Assembly: GCF_900102335.1 (NCBI RefSeq)
Contig: NZ_FNBM01000006.1
Location: 1 to 64,000 of the forward strand
DNA: 64,000 nt
Reading direction: 5' to 3'
Origin: Phytopseudomonas seleniipraecipitans
GTDB lineage: Bacteria > Pseudomonadota > Gammaproteobacteria > Pseudomonadales > Pseudomonadaceae
Part shown: one piece after another, positions 49,705 through 58,295 of the stretch
How the letters are laid out: the number at the start of each line of letters is the position of its first letter
Numbering within the stretch: position 1 is the stretch's first letter
The notes under the pieces: generated by a model
The model's input: only the letters and a program-made list of their open reading frames with translations
Database searches by the model: none
Told to the model about the DNA's origin: nothing
Position numbers and translations under genes: made by a program

Positions 49705-51627
49705 ATGAACAGCTGGTTCGCCAACATCAGCGTCACCCTGAAACTTGCCTTGGGCTTCGGCCTTGTGCTCGCCCTTACCTGCATACTCGCTCTGGCTGGC
49801 TGGACCAGTCTGGGCAGCCTGGTTCAGCGCAGCGATTGGACGGCAGATATTGCCCGTCTCAATGACTCGCTGACTGAACTGCGTGTCACCCGCCTGCAGT
49901 ACATGCTGGCCAACGGTGACGAAACCGTCGCCGACACCGTGCAGAAGTCTCTCGACGGCTTCAAGGCGCAGCATGCCGATGTGCTGGCGTCCTTCAAGAG
50001 CCCCGACAACGTACGTCGCCTGCAGGCGCAGGGCGCGCAGATCGACGCTTATCAGCTGTCGTTGAACAAGATGCGTGATGGATACCGCGCTGCCAACGAT
50101 GCGCGTCAGGAAATGACCCGCAATGCAGTGAATGCCGGCCAGCAGATCGACGAGATCAGCAGCACGGTGACGAGCCTGCCGCCTTATGACGAAGGCCGTG
50201 CCGCTCAGTTCGAGGCCATCACCAAGGCCAAGGAAGACTGGCAACTGGTGCGCTATCAGGTGCGCGGTTATACCGGTAGCCCTAATGCCGACGCCGAACG
50301 CGTTGCCATCGCGCAGATCGATGCCACCATCAAGGACCTCGACCTGTTTCGTCAGACCTTCTCCGCCGAGCACCCGCAGCGCGTCAGCCAGGTCGATACC
50401 GCACTGGCCAACTACCGTTCAGCAGTGATGGCATTCAAGACTGCGACGGAAACCATCGCCGCGTCTCGCAAGGAACTCACCGAGGAAGGCTACGAGATCG
50501 TCAAACTGAGCAAGGAGCTCACCGCGATTCAGATGGAGCGTCGCGACGAGGAAACCGCCTCGGCGCGTACGCTGCAGTTGAGCACCACGGTGCTGGCCTT
50601 GCTGATCGGCATCCTCGCTGCCTGGTTGATCACCCGTCAGATAACCCGTCCGCTGCAGGACACCCTGGCCGCAGTCGAGCGCATTGCCGGTGGCGATCTG
50701 AGCCAGACGCTGCAGGTCACGCGCCGTGATGAAATCGGTGTGCTGCAACAGGGCATCCAGCGCATGGGCACCACCTTGCGTGACTTGATCGGCGGCATCC
50801 GCGACGGTGTCACCCAGATCGCCAGTGCGGCCGAAGAACTGTCTGCGGTCACCGAGCAGACCAGCGCCGGGGTCAACAGCCAGAAGGTCGAAACCGATCA
50901 GGTGGCCACCGCCATGCACGAGATGTCGGCTACGGTGCAGGAAGTTGCGCGTAACGCTGCCGAAGCATCCCAGGCTGCCTCCGACGCAGACCGCGAAGCG
51001 ATCCAGGGCGACCGGGTCGTGGCCGAAGCGATTGCCCAGATCGAGCGTCTGGCTGCCGAAGTGGGCCGCTCTACCGAGGCGATGAGCCACCTGCAGCAGG
51101 AAAGCAACAAGATCGGCAGCGTGATGGATGTGATCAAGGCGGTGGCCGAGCAGACCAACCTGCTGGCACTCAACGCCGCCATCGAAGCCGCCCGCGCCGG
51201 TGAAGCCGGTCGTGGTTTTGCGGTAGTGGCTGACGAAGTGCGCGGCCTGGCTCAGCGTACGCAGAAATCCACCGAAGAGATCGAAGGCTTGGTGGCAGGT
51301 CTGCAGCAGGGCACTCAGCAGGTGGCCAACATCATGCACAGCAGCCGCGAGCTGACCGACAGCACGGTGGAGCTGACCCGCAAGGCCGGCGGTTCGCTGG
51401 AAAGCATCACCCGCACGGTGTCGAACATTCAGTCGATGAACCAGCAGATCGCTGCCGCTGCCGAGCAGCAAAGTGCTGTGGCCGAAGAGATCAGTCGCAG
51501 CGTAATCAACGTGCGCGACATCTCCGAGCAAACCGCCGCTGCCAGTGAGGAAACTGCAGCGTCCAGTGTCGAGCTGGCCCGTCTGGGCAGTCAGTTGCAA
51601 CAGATGGTCAGCCACTTCCGGGTCTGA
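49705..51627 (+). CDS. methyl-accepting chemotaxis protein with HBM-type sensor domain
   Basis: A 640-residue inner-membrane chemoreceptor. Membrane helix 1 is at about residues 12-33. The periplasmic all-helical region of about 250 residues fits a helical bimodular (HBM) sensor like that of McpS, which binds tricarboxylic acid intermediates. Helix 2 lies near 288-310 ([15 protein letters not shown]), then HAMP ([18 protein letters not shown]) and the signalling hairpin with [19 protein letters not shown]. No C-terminal CheR-docking pentapeptide is seen. It starts at ATG 49705 with GGTCGGAG upstream. The ligand is a guess from domain type. Confidence 0.9.
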   Translation: MNSWFANISVTLKLALGFGLVLALTCILALAGWTSLGSLVQRSDWTADIARLNDSLTELRVTRLQYMLANGDETVADTVQKSLDGFKAQHADVLASFKSPDNVRRLQAQGAQIDAYQLSLNKMRDGYRAANDARQEMTRNAVNAGQQIDEISSTVTSLPPYDEGRAAQFEAITKAKEDWQLVRYQVRGYTGSPNADAERVAIAQIDATIKDLDLFRQTFSAEHPQRVSQVDTALANYRSAVMAFKTATETIAASRKELTEEGYEIVKLSKELTAIQMERRDEETASARTLQLSTTVLALLIGILAAWLITRQITRPLQDTLAAVERIAGGDLSQTLQVTRRDEIGVLQQGIQRMGTTLRDLIGGIRDGVTQIASAAEELSAVTEQTSAGVNSQKVETDQVATAMHEMSATVQEVARNAAEASQAASDADREAIQGDRVVAEAIAQIERLAAEVGRSTEAMSHLQQESNKIGSVMDVIKAVAEQTNLLALNAAIEAARAGEAGRGFAVVADEVRGLAQRTQKSTEEIEGLVAGLQQGTQQVANIMHSSRELTDSTVELTRKAGGSLESITRTVSNIQSMNQQIAAAAEQQSAVAEEISRSVINVRDISEQTAAASEETAASSVELARLGSQLQQMVSHFRV

Positions 51628-51651
51628 TCACACGGCAGTGTGCTGAGATGC

Positions 51652-51686
51652 AAAAGGCCGTTGCCCTCGGGGCAACGGCCTTTTTT
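51652..51686 (+). terminator. intrinsic terminator after the chemoreceptor gene
   Basis: AAAA-GGCCGTTGCC, a short loop, GGCAACGGCC-TTTTTT: a 10 to 11-bp GC-rich stem with A and T flanks. It can also serve the converging gene at 51720. Confidence 0.93.
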
Positions 51687-51719
51687 ATCGCTGTTCCAGG
51701 CACGCCGCTATGTGCGTGC

Positions 51720-52502
51720 TCAGTGGGTGGCAATCCAGATCAGCAGGCCGGCCTGAAACAGGCTGAACGCCACCAGGCAAGCGATAGTGAAACGCAGACC
51801 GCCGTCTTCGCGCTTGAGCTGCTCGAGACGTTCGTGTTGCTTGCGTAGCTGCGCATCCTGCTCGTGCAGGTTTTGGTCCGCTTGCTGGAGCATCTGAGCG
51901 GCATCCAGCTGATCGATGAATCTGACCTTTTCCGCGTTCCAGTCGCTGTGCAACGCATTCAAGCGTGATGCGCTGTAGTTCGCCTTGAGTTGCCCATCCT
52001 GATAATCGACCGCAAAACCTTGCGCTTTCAAGCAATGGTCACGGCGTGCGCGGGCCTCTTCGCTCATGGCGTCGCGGCTCGGCAGCGGACCGGTTTCCAG
52101 GGTGTAGTGGGCGCAATGCTGCTTGGCCCAGGCTGCTGCCTGAGCCAGCAGGAATCGACCCAGACCGCGATTCTGAGGTTCCAGATTGAAGCCGTTGTCC
52201 GGCCCGAAGCGGGCCTCCTTGGCCCGATGGTCAAGCCACAGCTCGAGCACGTTCTGCTCCTTGCGCACTTGCTGCCCCGGCAGCTGCACGCTCAGGCGCA
52301 ACAGACTCTGCTCTTTGCTGTGCCGCTCGACGCGGCCAAGCTGTACGAAACGCAGTGGCCGCGCACCGGTGTGGCGATCAATCGGCAGCGCCGCGAGACG
52401 CAGCAGGCGAAAGTGCTCGGGGTCGAGTTTCGCCCAGGGGTGCGACGCTTCGACCTGTTCGGTTTCCGGCGCGGCCGCGGCTGGCGTTTCGCTGTCGGAC
52501 AT
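51720..52502 (-). CDS. GNAT-like protein with coiled coil and C-terminal membrane anchor
   Basis: A 260-residue protein of unknown function. Residues about 20-170 resemble a GNAT acetyltransferase: NRGLGRFLLAQAAAWAKQHC looks like the acetyl-CoA loop and following helix, and RARRDHCLKAQGFAVDY like the terminal strand region. A Gln/Glu-rich helix likely to coil follows (QADQNLHEQDAQLRKQHERL). The protein ends in one hydrophobic helix (FTIACLVAFSLFQAGLLIWI) with almost no tail, so it should be tail-anchored with the enzyme-like part in the cytosol. ATG 52502 has GAGGA upstream. It sits beside the hydrolase and aroC as in other pseudomonads. The GNAT call is moderate. Confidence 0.7.
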   Translation of the reverse strand: MSDSETPAAAAPETEQVEASHPWAKLDPEHFRLLRLAALPIDRHTGARPLRFVQLGRVERHSKEQSLLRLSVQLPGQQVRKEQNVLELWLDHRAKEARFGPDNGFNLEPQNRGLGRFLLAQAAAWAKQHCAHYTLETGPLPSRDAMSEEARARRDHCLKAQGFAVDYQDGQLKANYSASRLNALHSDWNAEKVRFIDQLDAAQMLQQADQNLHEQDAQLRKQHERLEQLKREDGGLRFTIACLVAFSLFQAGLLIWIATH

Positions 52503-52599
52503 GGGGCATTCCTCGATAAGCCGCCGCACGCGTCAGCGGTGGTCAAGAAGCGTTCATAAGTGTGCGAGCGGGTGACGCGCAGCAACTCATTGGCATTGT

Positions 52600-53580
52600 C
52601 TAGTGGCTATCGGCAGCGATATCCGTTTCTACAGGGGGCAACGCATTGATGAAACTGGCGATGCTGCTGGTGAGTGCGCGGGCCAGGGGCAGGTCTGGAT
52701 TGTCGTAGGAAGCCAGCTGTTTCTCGAAGTCCATCGGCACAATGCGCATCACGTGGTTCATGCCAGTGATGATCTGTAACTGCGCGTCGGGGTTGGCGGC
52801 ATGCAGCATTTCCGCATCCTGCACGCTGACCTGGATGTCATGGTCGCCTTGCAGGATCAGCGCTGGCACGCGAACACGGGCGAAGGCTGCCGCGGGGTCC
52901 TGGCGAAACAGTGAAATGAGATACGGCTGCACGCTGGTGCGATACAGCACAGTTAGCTCGTCCGACACCTCGGCGACTTGGCGGCCTTCGCGGAGAGCTT
53001 CGAGCAGCGCGTCGCTTTCAGCACGCAAGCGGGGCGGCAGGCGGTTGCGCAATTGCTCCTGAAGCAGCTGATCAATGGGGCGGGCACTGCCGGCAATCGA
53101 CACCAGCGCATCGGCATCGGACTCGGGGCTCGCCAGGCTGGCGATCAGCGCGCCTTCGCTATGCCCGACCAGCACAATGTGGCTGAAGCGCTTGTCCTGG
53201 CGAAGCTGGTGGCTCCAGGCAACCACGTCGGCCACGTAACGCTCGACGCTCAGGTCGCGTTCGTGGGGCGTGGCGGCATGGCTGGCGGCGATGCCGCGCT
53301 TGTCATAGCGCACGCTGGCGATGCCTTGCTGCGCCAGCGCCTGGGCCAGCTTGCGATGTGCGTCGTTATGGCCGCCACCCGGGTTGTTGCCGTTGCGGTC
53401 GGTCGGCCCGGAGCCGGCGACCAACAGCACCACTGGCACCGCTTCGCTGCGTTGCGGCAGCACCAGTGAGCCGTGCAGCACGCCCTGGCCGGTGTCCAGG
53501 CTGACCGGCTCGCGCAGGATGGGGGCAGCCTGAGCCAGGCCGGTAAAGAGGGAAAGCGTCAAAAGCAAAGCTCGCAGCAT
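52600..53580 (-). CDS. secreted alpha/beta hydrolase (serine esterase/acyl-peptidase type)
   Basis: A 326-residue protein with a Sec signal peptide (residues 1-18, cleavage near AQA-AP). The alpha/beta fold is clear: oxyanion region VAGSGPTDRNGNNPGG, nucleophile elbow GHSEGAL, acid in LQGDHDIQV, and His in GMNHVMR. The substrate is unknown; probably a periplasmic esterase. It is divergent from aroC and shares a 164-base upstream region with it. Confidence 0.85.
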   Translation of the reverse strand: MLRALLLTLSLFTGLAQAAPILREPVSLDTGQGVLHGSLVLPQRSEAVPVVLLVAGSGPTDRNGNNPGGGHNDAHRKLAQALAQQGIASVRYDKRGIAASHAATPHERDLSVERYVADVVAWSHQLRQDKRFSHIVLVGHSEGALIASLASPESDADALVSIAGSARPIDQLLQEQLRNRLPPRLRAESDALLEALREGRQVAEVSDELTVLYRTSVQPYLISLFRQDPAAAFARVRVPALILQGDHDIQVSVQDAEMLHAANPDAQLQIITGMNHVMRIVPMDFEKQLASYDNPDLPLARALTSSIASFINALPPVETDIAADSH

Positions 53581-53744
53581 GATGGGAACGGATCTTCAAT
53601 GGGGTCTGTTGGACGCTGGCGATTGGCCAAAGGTTCGCTCGCGGGTGATCTCCGCAGGTGCGACGGAGTATACTCAGCGGCTTTCTTATCGGGCCTGCTT
53701 TTTCGCCGCGGGCTGCTGATCGACCTTTCCTGGAGCCTCGCGCA

Positions 53745-54836
53745 ATGTCCGGCAATACCTTCGGCAAGCTGTTCACCGTCACCACGGCAGGCGAGAGCCA
53801 CGGCCCTGCGCTGGTCGCCATCGTCGACGGCTGCCCGCCTGGCCTGGACATTTCCATCGATGACCTGCAGCGCGACCTCGACCGCCGCAAACCCGGCACC
53901 AGTCGCCACACCACGCAGCGCCAGGAAGCTGACGAGGTGGAAATCCTCTCCGGGGTCTTCGAAGGCAAGACCACCGGCTGCTCGATCGGCCTGCTGATCC
54001 GCAATACCGACCAGAAGTCCAAGGACTACTCGGCGATCAAGGACCTGTTCCGCCCGGCCCACGCCGATTACACCTACCACCACAAATACGGCGTTCGCGA
54101 CTACCGTGGCGGTGGCCGCAGTTCGGCTCGCGAAACCGCCATGCGCGTGGCGGCTGGCGCCATCGCCAAAAAGTACCTGGCCAGCCAGGGCATCGTTATC
54201 CGTGGCTATATGAGCCAGCTGGGCCCAATCGAGATCCCGTTCAAGACCTGGGACTCAGTAGAAGACAACGCCTTCTTCAGCCCCGACCCGGACAAGGTGC
54301 CCGAGCTCGAGGCCTACATGGATCAGTTGCGCCGTGATCAGGATTCGGTCGGCGCGAAGATCACCGTGGTTGCCGAAGGCGTGATGCCGGGTCTTGGCGA
54401 GCCGATCTTCGACCGCCTGGACGCCGAACTGGCCCACGCGCTGATGAGCATCAACGCCGTCAAGGGCGTGGAGATTGGCGCAGGTTTCGCCTCGGTGGCG
54501 CAGCGCGGCACCGAACACCGCGATGAGCTGACGCCTGAAGGTTTCCTCTCCAACCAGGCCGGCGGCATTCTCGGCGGTATTTCCAGTGGGCAGCCAATCG
54601 TCGCCCATCTGGCGCTCAAGCCGACCTCCAGCATCACCACGCCGGGGCGCTCCATCGATGTGCATGGCAACGCGGCGGATGTGATCACCAAAGGCCGCCA
54701 CGATCCATGTGTCGGCATCCGCGCTACGCCGATCGCCGAGGCGATGATGGCTATCGTGCTGATGGACCACCTGCTGCGCCACCGTGGGCAGAATGCCGAT
54801 GTGCGCGTGAATACCCCGGTACTGCCGCAGCTGTGA
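53745..54836 (+). CDS. aroC: AroC, chorismate synthase
   Basis: A 363-residue FMN-dependent enzyme making chorismate from EPSP, the product of the AroA domain coded at 14640. [37 protein letters not shown] and [20 protein letters not shown] are diagnostic. I chose ATG 53745 with TGGAG upstream; the frame is open 87 bases before it. The 3' side is followed directly by a palindromic repeat and the MFS gene. Confidence 0.97.
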   Translation: MSGNTFGKLFTVTTAGESHGPALVAIVDGCPPGLDISIDDLQRDLDRRKPGTSRHTTQRQEADEVEILSGVFEGKTTGCSIGLLIRNTDQKSKDYSAIKDLFRPAHADYTYHHKYGVRDYRGGGRSSARETAMRVAAGAIAKKYLASQGIVIRGYMSQLGPIEIPFKTWDSVEDNAFFSPDPDKVPELEAYMDQLRRDQDSVGAKITVVAEGVMPGLGEPIFDRLDAELAHALMSINAVKGVEIGAGFASVAQRGTEHRDELTPEGFLSNQAGGILGGISSGQPIVAHLALKPTSSITTPGRSIDVHGNAADVITKGRHDPCVGIRATPIAEAMMAIVLMDHLLRHRGQNADVRVNTPVLPQL

Positions 54837-54844
54837 GCGCTGCT

Positions 54845-54931
54845 GTAGGGTTGGGCAGGGCGCGTCGTGCTGGGCGAGGCGATACCCAACGCGCAGTCAC
54901 TTGGGTATCGCTGCGTTCAGCTCAGGCTACG
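54845..54931. repeat. GTAGGG...GGCTAC palindromic repeat between aroC and the MFS gene
   Basis: GTAGGGTTGGGCAGGGCGCG at the left, GGGTATCGCTGCGTTCAGC and CAGGCTAC at the right; GCGATACCCAACGCG near the middle is inverted as TTGGGTATCGC. It belongs to the same dispersed family as 28756 and 60506. It ends only two bases before the MFS start codon, leaving no room for a normal ribosome binding site. Confidence 0.7.
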
Positions 54932-54933
54932 TC

Positions 54934-56088
54934 ATGAATCCGGCCTTGCCGTACTGGCGCCTGTCCGGCTTCTATCTGTTCTATTTCGCCTTGCTCGGCG
55001 CCACGGCGCCGTTCCTGGGGCTGTATTTCGCACACCTGGGCTTCTCGCCAGCACGCATCGGCGAGTTGGTGGCCATTCCCATGCTGATGCGCTGCATCGC
55101 ACCCAACCTGTGGGGCTGGCTGGGCGATTACAGCGGCCGGCGGCTGCTGATCGTGCGCCTCGGCGCGGTGTGCACATTGTTCAGCCTGAGCCTGATCTTC
55201 GTCAGCCAGAGTTACGCCTGGCTGGCCTTGGTGATGGCCCTGCATGCGTTCTTCTGGCATGCGGTGCTGCCGCAATTCGAGGTCATCACCCTGGCACACC
55301 TGCGCGAGCAGTCGGCCCGTTATGCGCAAATCCGCCTGTGGGGCTCCATCGGTTTTATTCTCAGCGTGGTCGGGCTCGGCAAAGCGTTCGACTGGTTCAG
55401 CCTGGATATCTACCCCTGGGCGCTGCTGCTGATCATCAGCGGCATTACCCTGAGCAGTTTTTGGGTGCCGGACGCCCAGCCGCTGGCCTCGTCACAATCG
55501 GCAAGCCGTGGCGGCTTCGTGCAGCAACTGAAACAGCCTGGAGTGCTGGCCTTCTACCTGTGCGTGGCGCTGATGCAGTTGTCCCACGGGCCGTACTACA
55601 CCTTTCTCAGCATCCACCTTGAGCAGCTCGGCTACAGCCGCGGGCTGATCGGTCTGCTCTGGGCCCTCGGCGTGGTGGCGGAGGTGCTGGTGTTCATGGC
55701 CATGGCACGCTTGCTCCGGCATTTCAGCCTGCGCCAGGTGCTAGTCGCCAGTTTCGCCATCGCCGCGTTGCGCTGGGTGCTGATGGGTTTTTTCGCTGAT
55801 CACCTGGCGGTACTGCTGTTCGCCCAGGTGTTGCATGCGGCCACCTTCGGCAGTTTTCACGCCGCCTCCATTGCTTTTGTGCAACGTAGTTTCGGTGCCC
55901 GTCAGCAGGGGCAGGGGCAGGCGCTATATGCCTCGCTGGCTGGCATCGGTGGTGCCCTGGGCGCCCTGTATGCCGGTTACAGCTGGAACGGTCTCGGCCC
56001 ACAGTGGACATTCGCCCTGGCGGGACTGGCCGCGCTGGCTGCAGCCGTTATCATGCTCAGACGCACCGCTGACCCGGCGCAGCCTTGA
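54934..56088 (+). CDS. MFS transporter (MFS_1-like, HcaT-related)
   Basis: A 384-residue inner-membrane protein with about 12 helices. The N terminus LSGFYLFYFALLGATAPFLGLYF and the loop between helices 2 and 3, NLWGWLGDYSGRR, fit the nucleoside/aromatic-acid permease branch of the superfamily. The substrate is unknown. I chose ATG 54934 (MNPALPYW); in-frame TTG 54901 lies within the palindromic repeat. There is no Shine-Dalgarno sequence because the repeat abuts the start, so translation may be weak or may depend on aroC read-through. It is syntenic with the MFS gene after aroC in P. aeruginosa, where mtnB then follows; here it does not. Confidence 0.85.
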   Translation: MNPALPYWRLSGFYLFYFALLGATAPFLGLYFAHLGFSPARIGELVAIPMLMRCIAPNLWGWLGDYSGRRLLIVRLGAVCTLFSLSLIFVSQSYAWLALVMALHAFFWHAVLPQFEVITLAHLREQSARYAQIRLWGSIGFILSVVGLGKAFDWFSLDIYPWALLLIISGITLSSFWVPDAQPLASSQSASRGGFVQQLKQPGVLAFYLCVALMQLSHGPYYTFLSIHLEQLGYSRGLIGLLWALGVVAEVLVFMAMARLLRHFSLRQVLVASFAIAALRWVLMGFFADHLAVLLFAQVLHAATFGSFHAASIAFVQRSFGARQQGQGQALYASLAGIGGALGALYAGYSWNGLGPQWTFALAGLAALAAAVIMLRRTADPAQP

Positions 56089-56154
56089 GGGCGCGCGGGG
56101 TCATCTGTCAAACCGAGCTGCCTGCCGGCGGCGAGTACCCAAAGGATTTTTGCC

Positions 56155-56700
56155 ATGAGCCGCCTGAGCGTTCATCACCAGACCAGCCCAGATATTCCAA
56201 ACAAGGTGCTGGGTCATGCCGAGGACATCACCAGTACGCTGGCTGCGGTCGGCATCGATTTTCGCGTGCTGGATATTGACGTCAAACTGCAGCCCGGTGT
56301 GGCGCAAGCCGAGGTCCTCAGCGCGATCGCCGCGCCGCTGCAGCAACTCCAGAGCGATCATGATTTGGGCCACGTGGAGGTCACCAGTATCGACCAGCGC
56401 CGCTGGCCGACCGAGCACGACAAGCCTGTCGGTGCGCCACAGGAAATCACCGTGGAAGGCGAGCAGCGCTATCTGTTCCTATCCGGACAGGGGATGCTGA
56501 GCCTGCATATCGATGATTACGTATTCGTGCTGCTGGCAGAGCGCAATGCGCTGGTGTCGGTGCCGGCGGGCACCCGCCACTGGTTCGAACTCGGTGAGTT
56601 TCCCTATTGCACGATGGTGCGTCTGTCGACGGGCAACGCAGCGGTTGGCAAGCCAAGCGGTGACGACATCGCGGCGCGATTCCCACGTCTGCAAGACTGA
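56155..56700 (+). CDS. mtnD: acireductone dioxygenase (MtnD) homolog lacking the metal-binding HxH motif
   Basis: A 181-residue cupin clearly derived from ARD: SPDIPNKVLGHAEDITSTLAAVG at the start, LHIDDYVFVLLAERNALVSVPAGTRHWF in the barrel, and GDDIAARFPRLQD at the end. Active ARD binds Fe or Ni through EHxHGEDE (two His, one Glu) and a late His. Here the first block reads PQEITVEGEQRY. Aligned without gaps on LHIDDYV, the three ligand positions are Ile98, Val100 and Gln104; a one-residue gap could save one Glu but never the HxH. Only the late His (His142 in RHWF) remains. The frame is intact with no stop. Catalysis of the usual reaction is unlikely. Confidence 0.82.
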   Translation: MSRLSVHHQTSPDIPNKVLGHAEDITSTLAAVGIDFRVLDIDVKLQPGVAQAEVLSAIAAPLQQLQSDHDLGHVEVTSIDQRRWPTEHDKPVGAPQEITVEGEQRYLFLSGQGMLSLHIDDYVFVLLAERNALVSVPAGTRHWFELGEFPYCTMVRLSTGNAAVGKPSGDDIAARFPRLQD

Positions 56701-56706
56701 CCACCC

Positions 56707-57204
56707 TCAGTCGAACAGCGATGCCTGCGGCCTGGGCACGGCGCCTTCCAGTTCCAGCAGCAGTTGCTTGCGTGGCAGGCCGCCAGCGAAGCCGGTCAGG
56801 CTGCCATCGCGGCCGATGACGCGGTGGCAGGGAATGATGATGCAGATTGGGTTGGCGCCATTGGCAGCGCCGACCGCGCGTACCGCTTTGGGCCTGTCGA
56901 TGCGCCGGGCCAAGGCGCTGTAGCTGTCCAGGCGGCCAAAGGGGATTTCCTGCAGCGCTTGCCACACCGCCTGCTGGAAAGCGGTGCCCTGCGGGTTGAG
57001 ATGCAGCTCGAAGCGCTGCCGGCGACCACTGAAGTATTCGTCTAACTGACGGCTGACGGCATCCAGTTGCGAGCCCGTGTCGCGCCAGTGCTCACCAATC
57101 AGCCAGGGTGTGCGTTCCACCTCCATGAGCAGCTGCTGCAGCCCATGCTCGTCACCGACCATGAAGAGACGACCGATGGGGCTGTCGTGGTAGCGGTAGA
57201 ACAT
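56707..57204 (-). CDS. ogt: Ogt, methylated-DNA-protein cysteine methyltransferase
   Basis: A 165-residue suicide repair protein removing methyl groups from O6-methylguanine. The acceptor Cys is in IIIPCHRVIGRDGS; FQQAVWQALQEIPFG and SYSALARRI form the DNA-binding helix-turn-helix. ATG 57204 has GGGAGG upstream; an upstream in-frame extension runs into alkA and is rejected. The start lies two bases past the alkA stop, so the two alkylation-repair genes form an operon. It converges with the mtnD homolog, only six bases away. Confidence 0.94.
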   Translation of the reverse strand: MFYRYHDSPIGRLFMVGDEHGLQQLLMEVERTPWLIGEHWRDTGSQLDAVSRQLDEYFSGRRQRFELHLNPQGTAFQQAVWQALQEIPFGRLDSYSALARRIDRPKAVRAVGAANGANPICIIIPCHRVIGRDGSLTGFAGGLPRKQLLLELEGAVPRPQASLFD

Positions 57205-57206
57205 CC

Positions 57207-58085
57207 TCAGCCTCCCGAATAGTTGTGCCACAGATGCGCTGCGGCATACGCCCGCCACGGTCGCCACGCTTCTGCGTGGGCCTGAAGCTGGCGAGCCGTG
57301 ATGCCCGCTGCGCCCCAGATCGGCGCTTTCAGCAGGCCCAGATCGCTGGCCGGGAACGCGTCCGCGTCACCGAAGGCGCGTAAGGCGATGTACTCGGCGG
57401 TCCACGGGCCAATGCCGGGCAGGGCGCACAAGCGCTCGATCAGTTCGGCTGCGCCCTGGTTGATATCCAGGCGCAGTTCGCCATTGGCAACCTGCGTTGC
57501 GAAGTGCTGCAGGGTTTGTACGCGTTTACCTGGCATGCCGATGCCGTCGAGGTTGGCCGCAGCCAGCGCGGCAGGAGTCGGAAACAGCCGGTCAATTCCT
57601 GTCGGCCCGCCATCCAGCGCCTCGCCGAGGCGATTGACCAGGCGGCCCGTAATGGTCACGGCCGCTTTGACCGTGACCTGCTGGCCGACGATGGCCCTCA
57701 CGGCCTGCTCGAACGCATCGAACGCGGTGGGCAGCCGCAGGCCGGGGTTGCGCGCAAGCATCGGCGCCAGGCGCAGGTCGGCAGCGAAGTGAGCGGCGAT
57801 AACGGCAGGGTCGGCATCCAGATCGAACATCCGCCGCACACGCTGGACCAGCGCTGGCAGGCAGGCGCTGGCTGAAGCGCTGCAGGTCAGTAGCAGCGCA
57901 TCCTGGTCGGGCAGGGCAGTAACGCGAAACCAGCCGGTGACGCCTGCGAGGCGAAAGCTGCGGCAGTAGTCGCGCTCGCCCAGGCTCTCCTGCCCGGCGA
58001 TGGCGCGGAGTTTTAAGTGCTCATGGAACTGCAGCCAGCTCCAAGGCGCCTGATAGGGCAGTTTAATGGTTTCGTTCTGGGTCAT
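57207..58085 (-). CDS. alkA: AlkA-type DNA-3-methyladenine glycosylase II
   Basis: A 292-residue helix-hairpin-helix (HhH-GPD) glycosylase releasing alkylated bases. The hairpin is LCALPGIGPWTAEYIALRAFG and the catalytic Asp follows in FPASDLGLLKA. The N-terminal 90 residues form the AlkA-type beta domain. It is the first gene of alkA-ogt. In P. aeruginosa alkA follows mtnC; here mtnC is absent and ogt takes the intervening place. Confidence 0.93.
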   Translation of the reverse strand: MTQNETIKLPYQAPWSWLQFHEHLKLRAIAGQESLGERDYCRSFRLAGVTGWFRVTALPDQDALLLTCSASASACLPALVQRVRRMFDLDADPAVIAAHFAADLRLAPMLARNPGLRLPTAFDAFEQAVRAIVGQQVTVKAAVTITGRLVNRLGEALDGGPTGIDRLFPTPAALAAANLDGIGMPGKRVQTLQHFATQVANGELRLDINQGAAELIERLCALPGIGPWTAEYIALRAFGDADAFPASDLGLLKAPIWGAAGITARQLQAHAEAWRPWRAYAAAHLWHNYSGG

Positions 58086-58295
58086 GCCGATGACGATAAC
58101 CGCCAGACCAGCTCTTGTCAGCGTGGAAAATGACTTTCAAACAGACGGCTCGGTTGCCGTATGCACGCAGGGTATTGGCGTATCGAGAATTCTTGTCGAC
58201 AAAATTTTCACATCCACATGGCCACACTCGCGCGGCTCCGGTCGCCGCGGTTCGTGGTGAGCCGGGCGGCATATGTATTTAGTGGATGATTGAAC

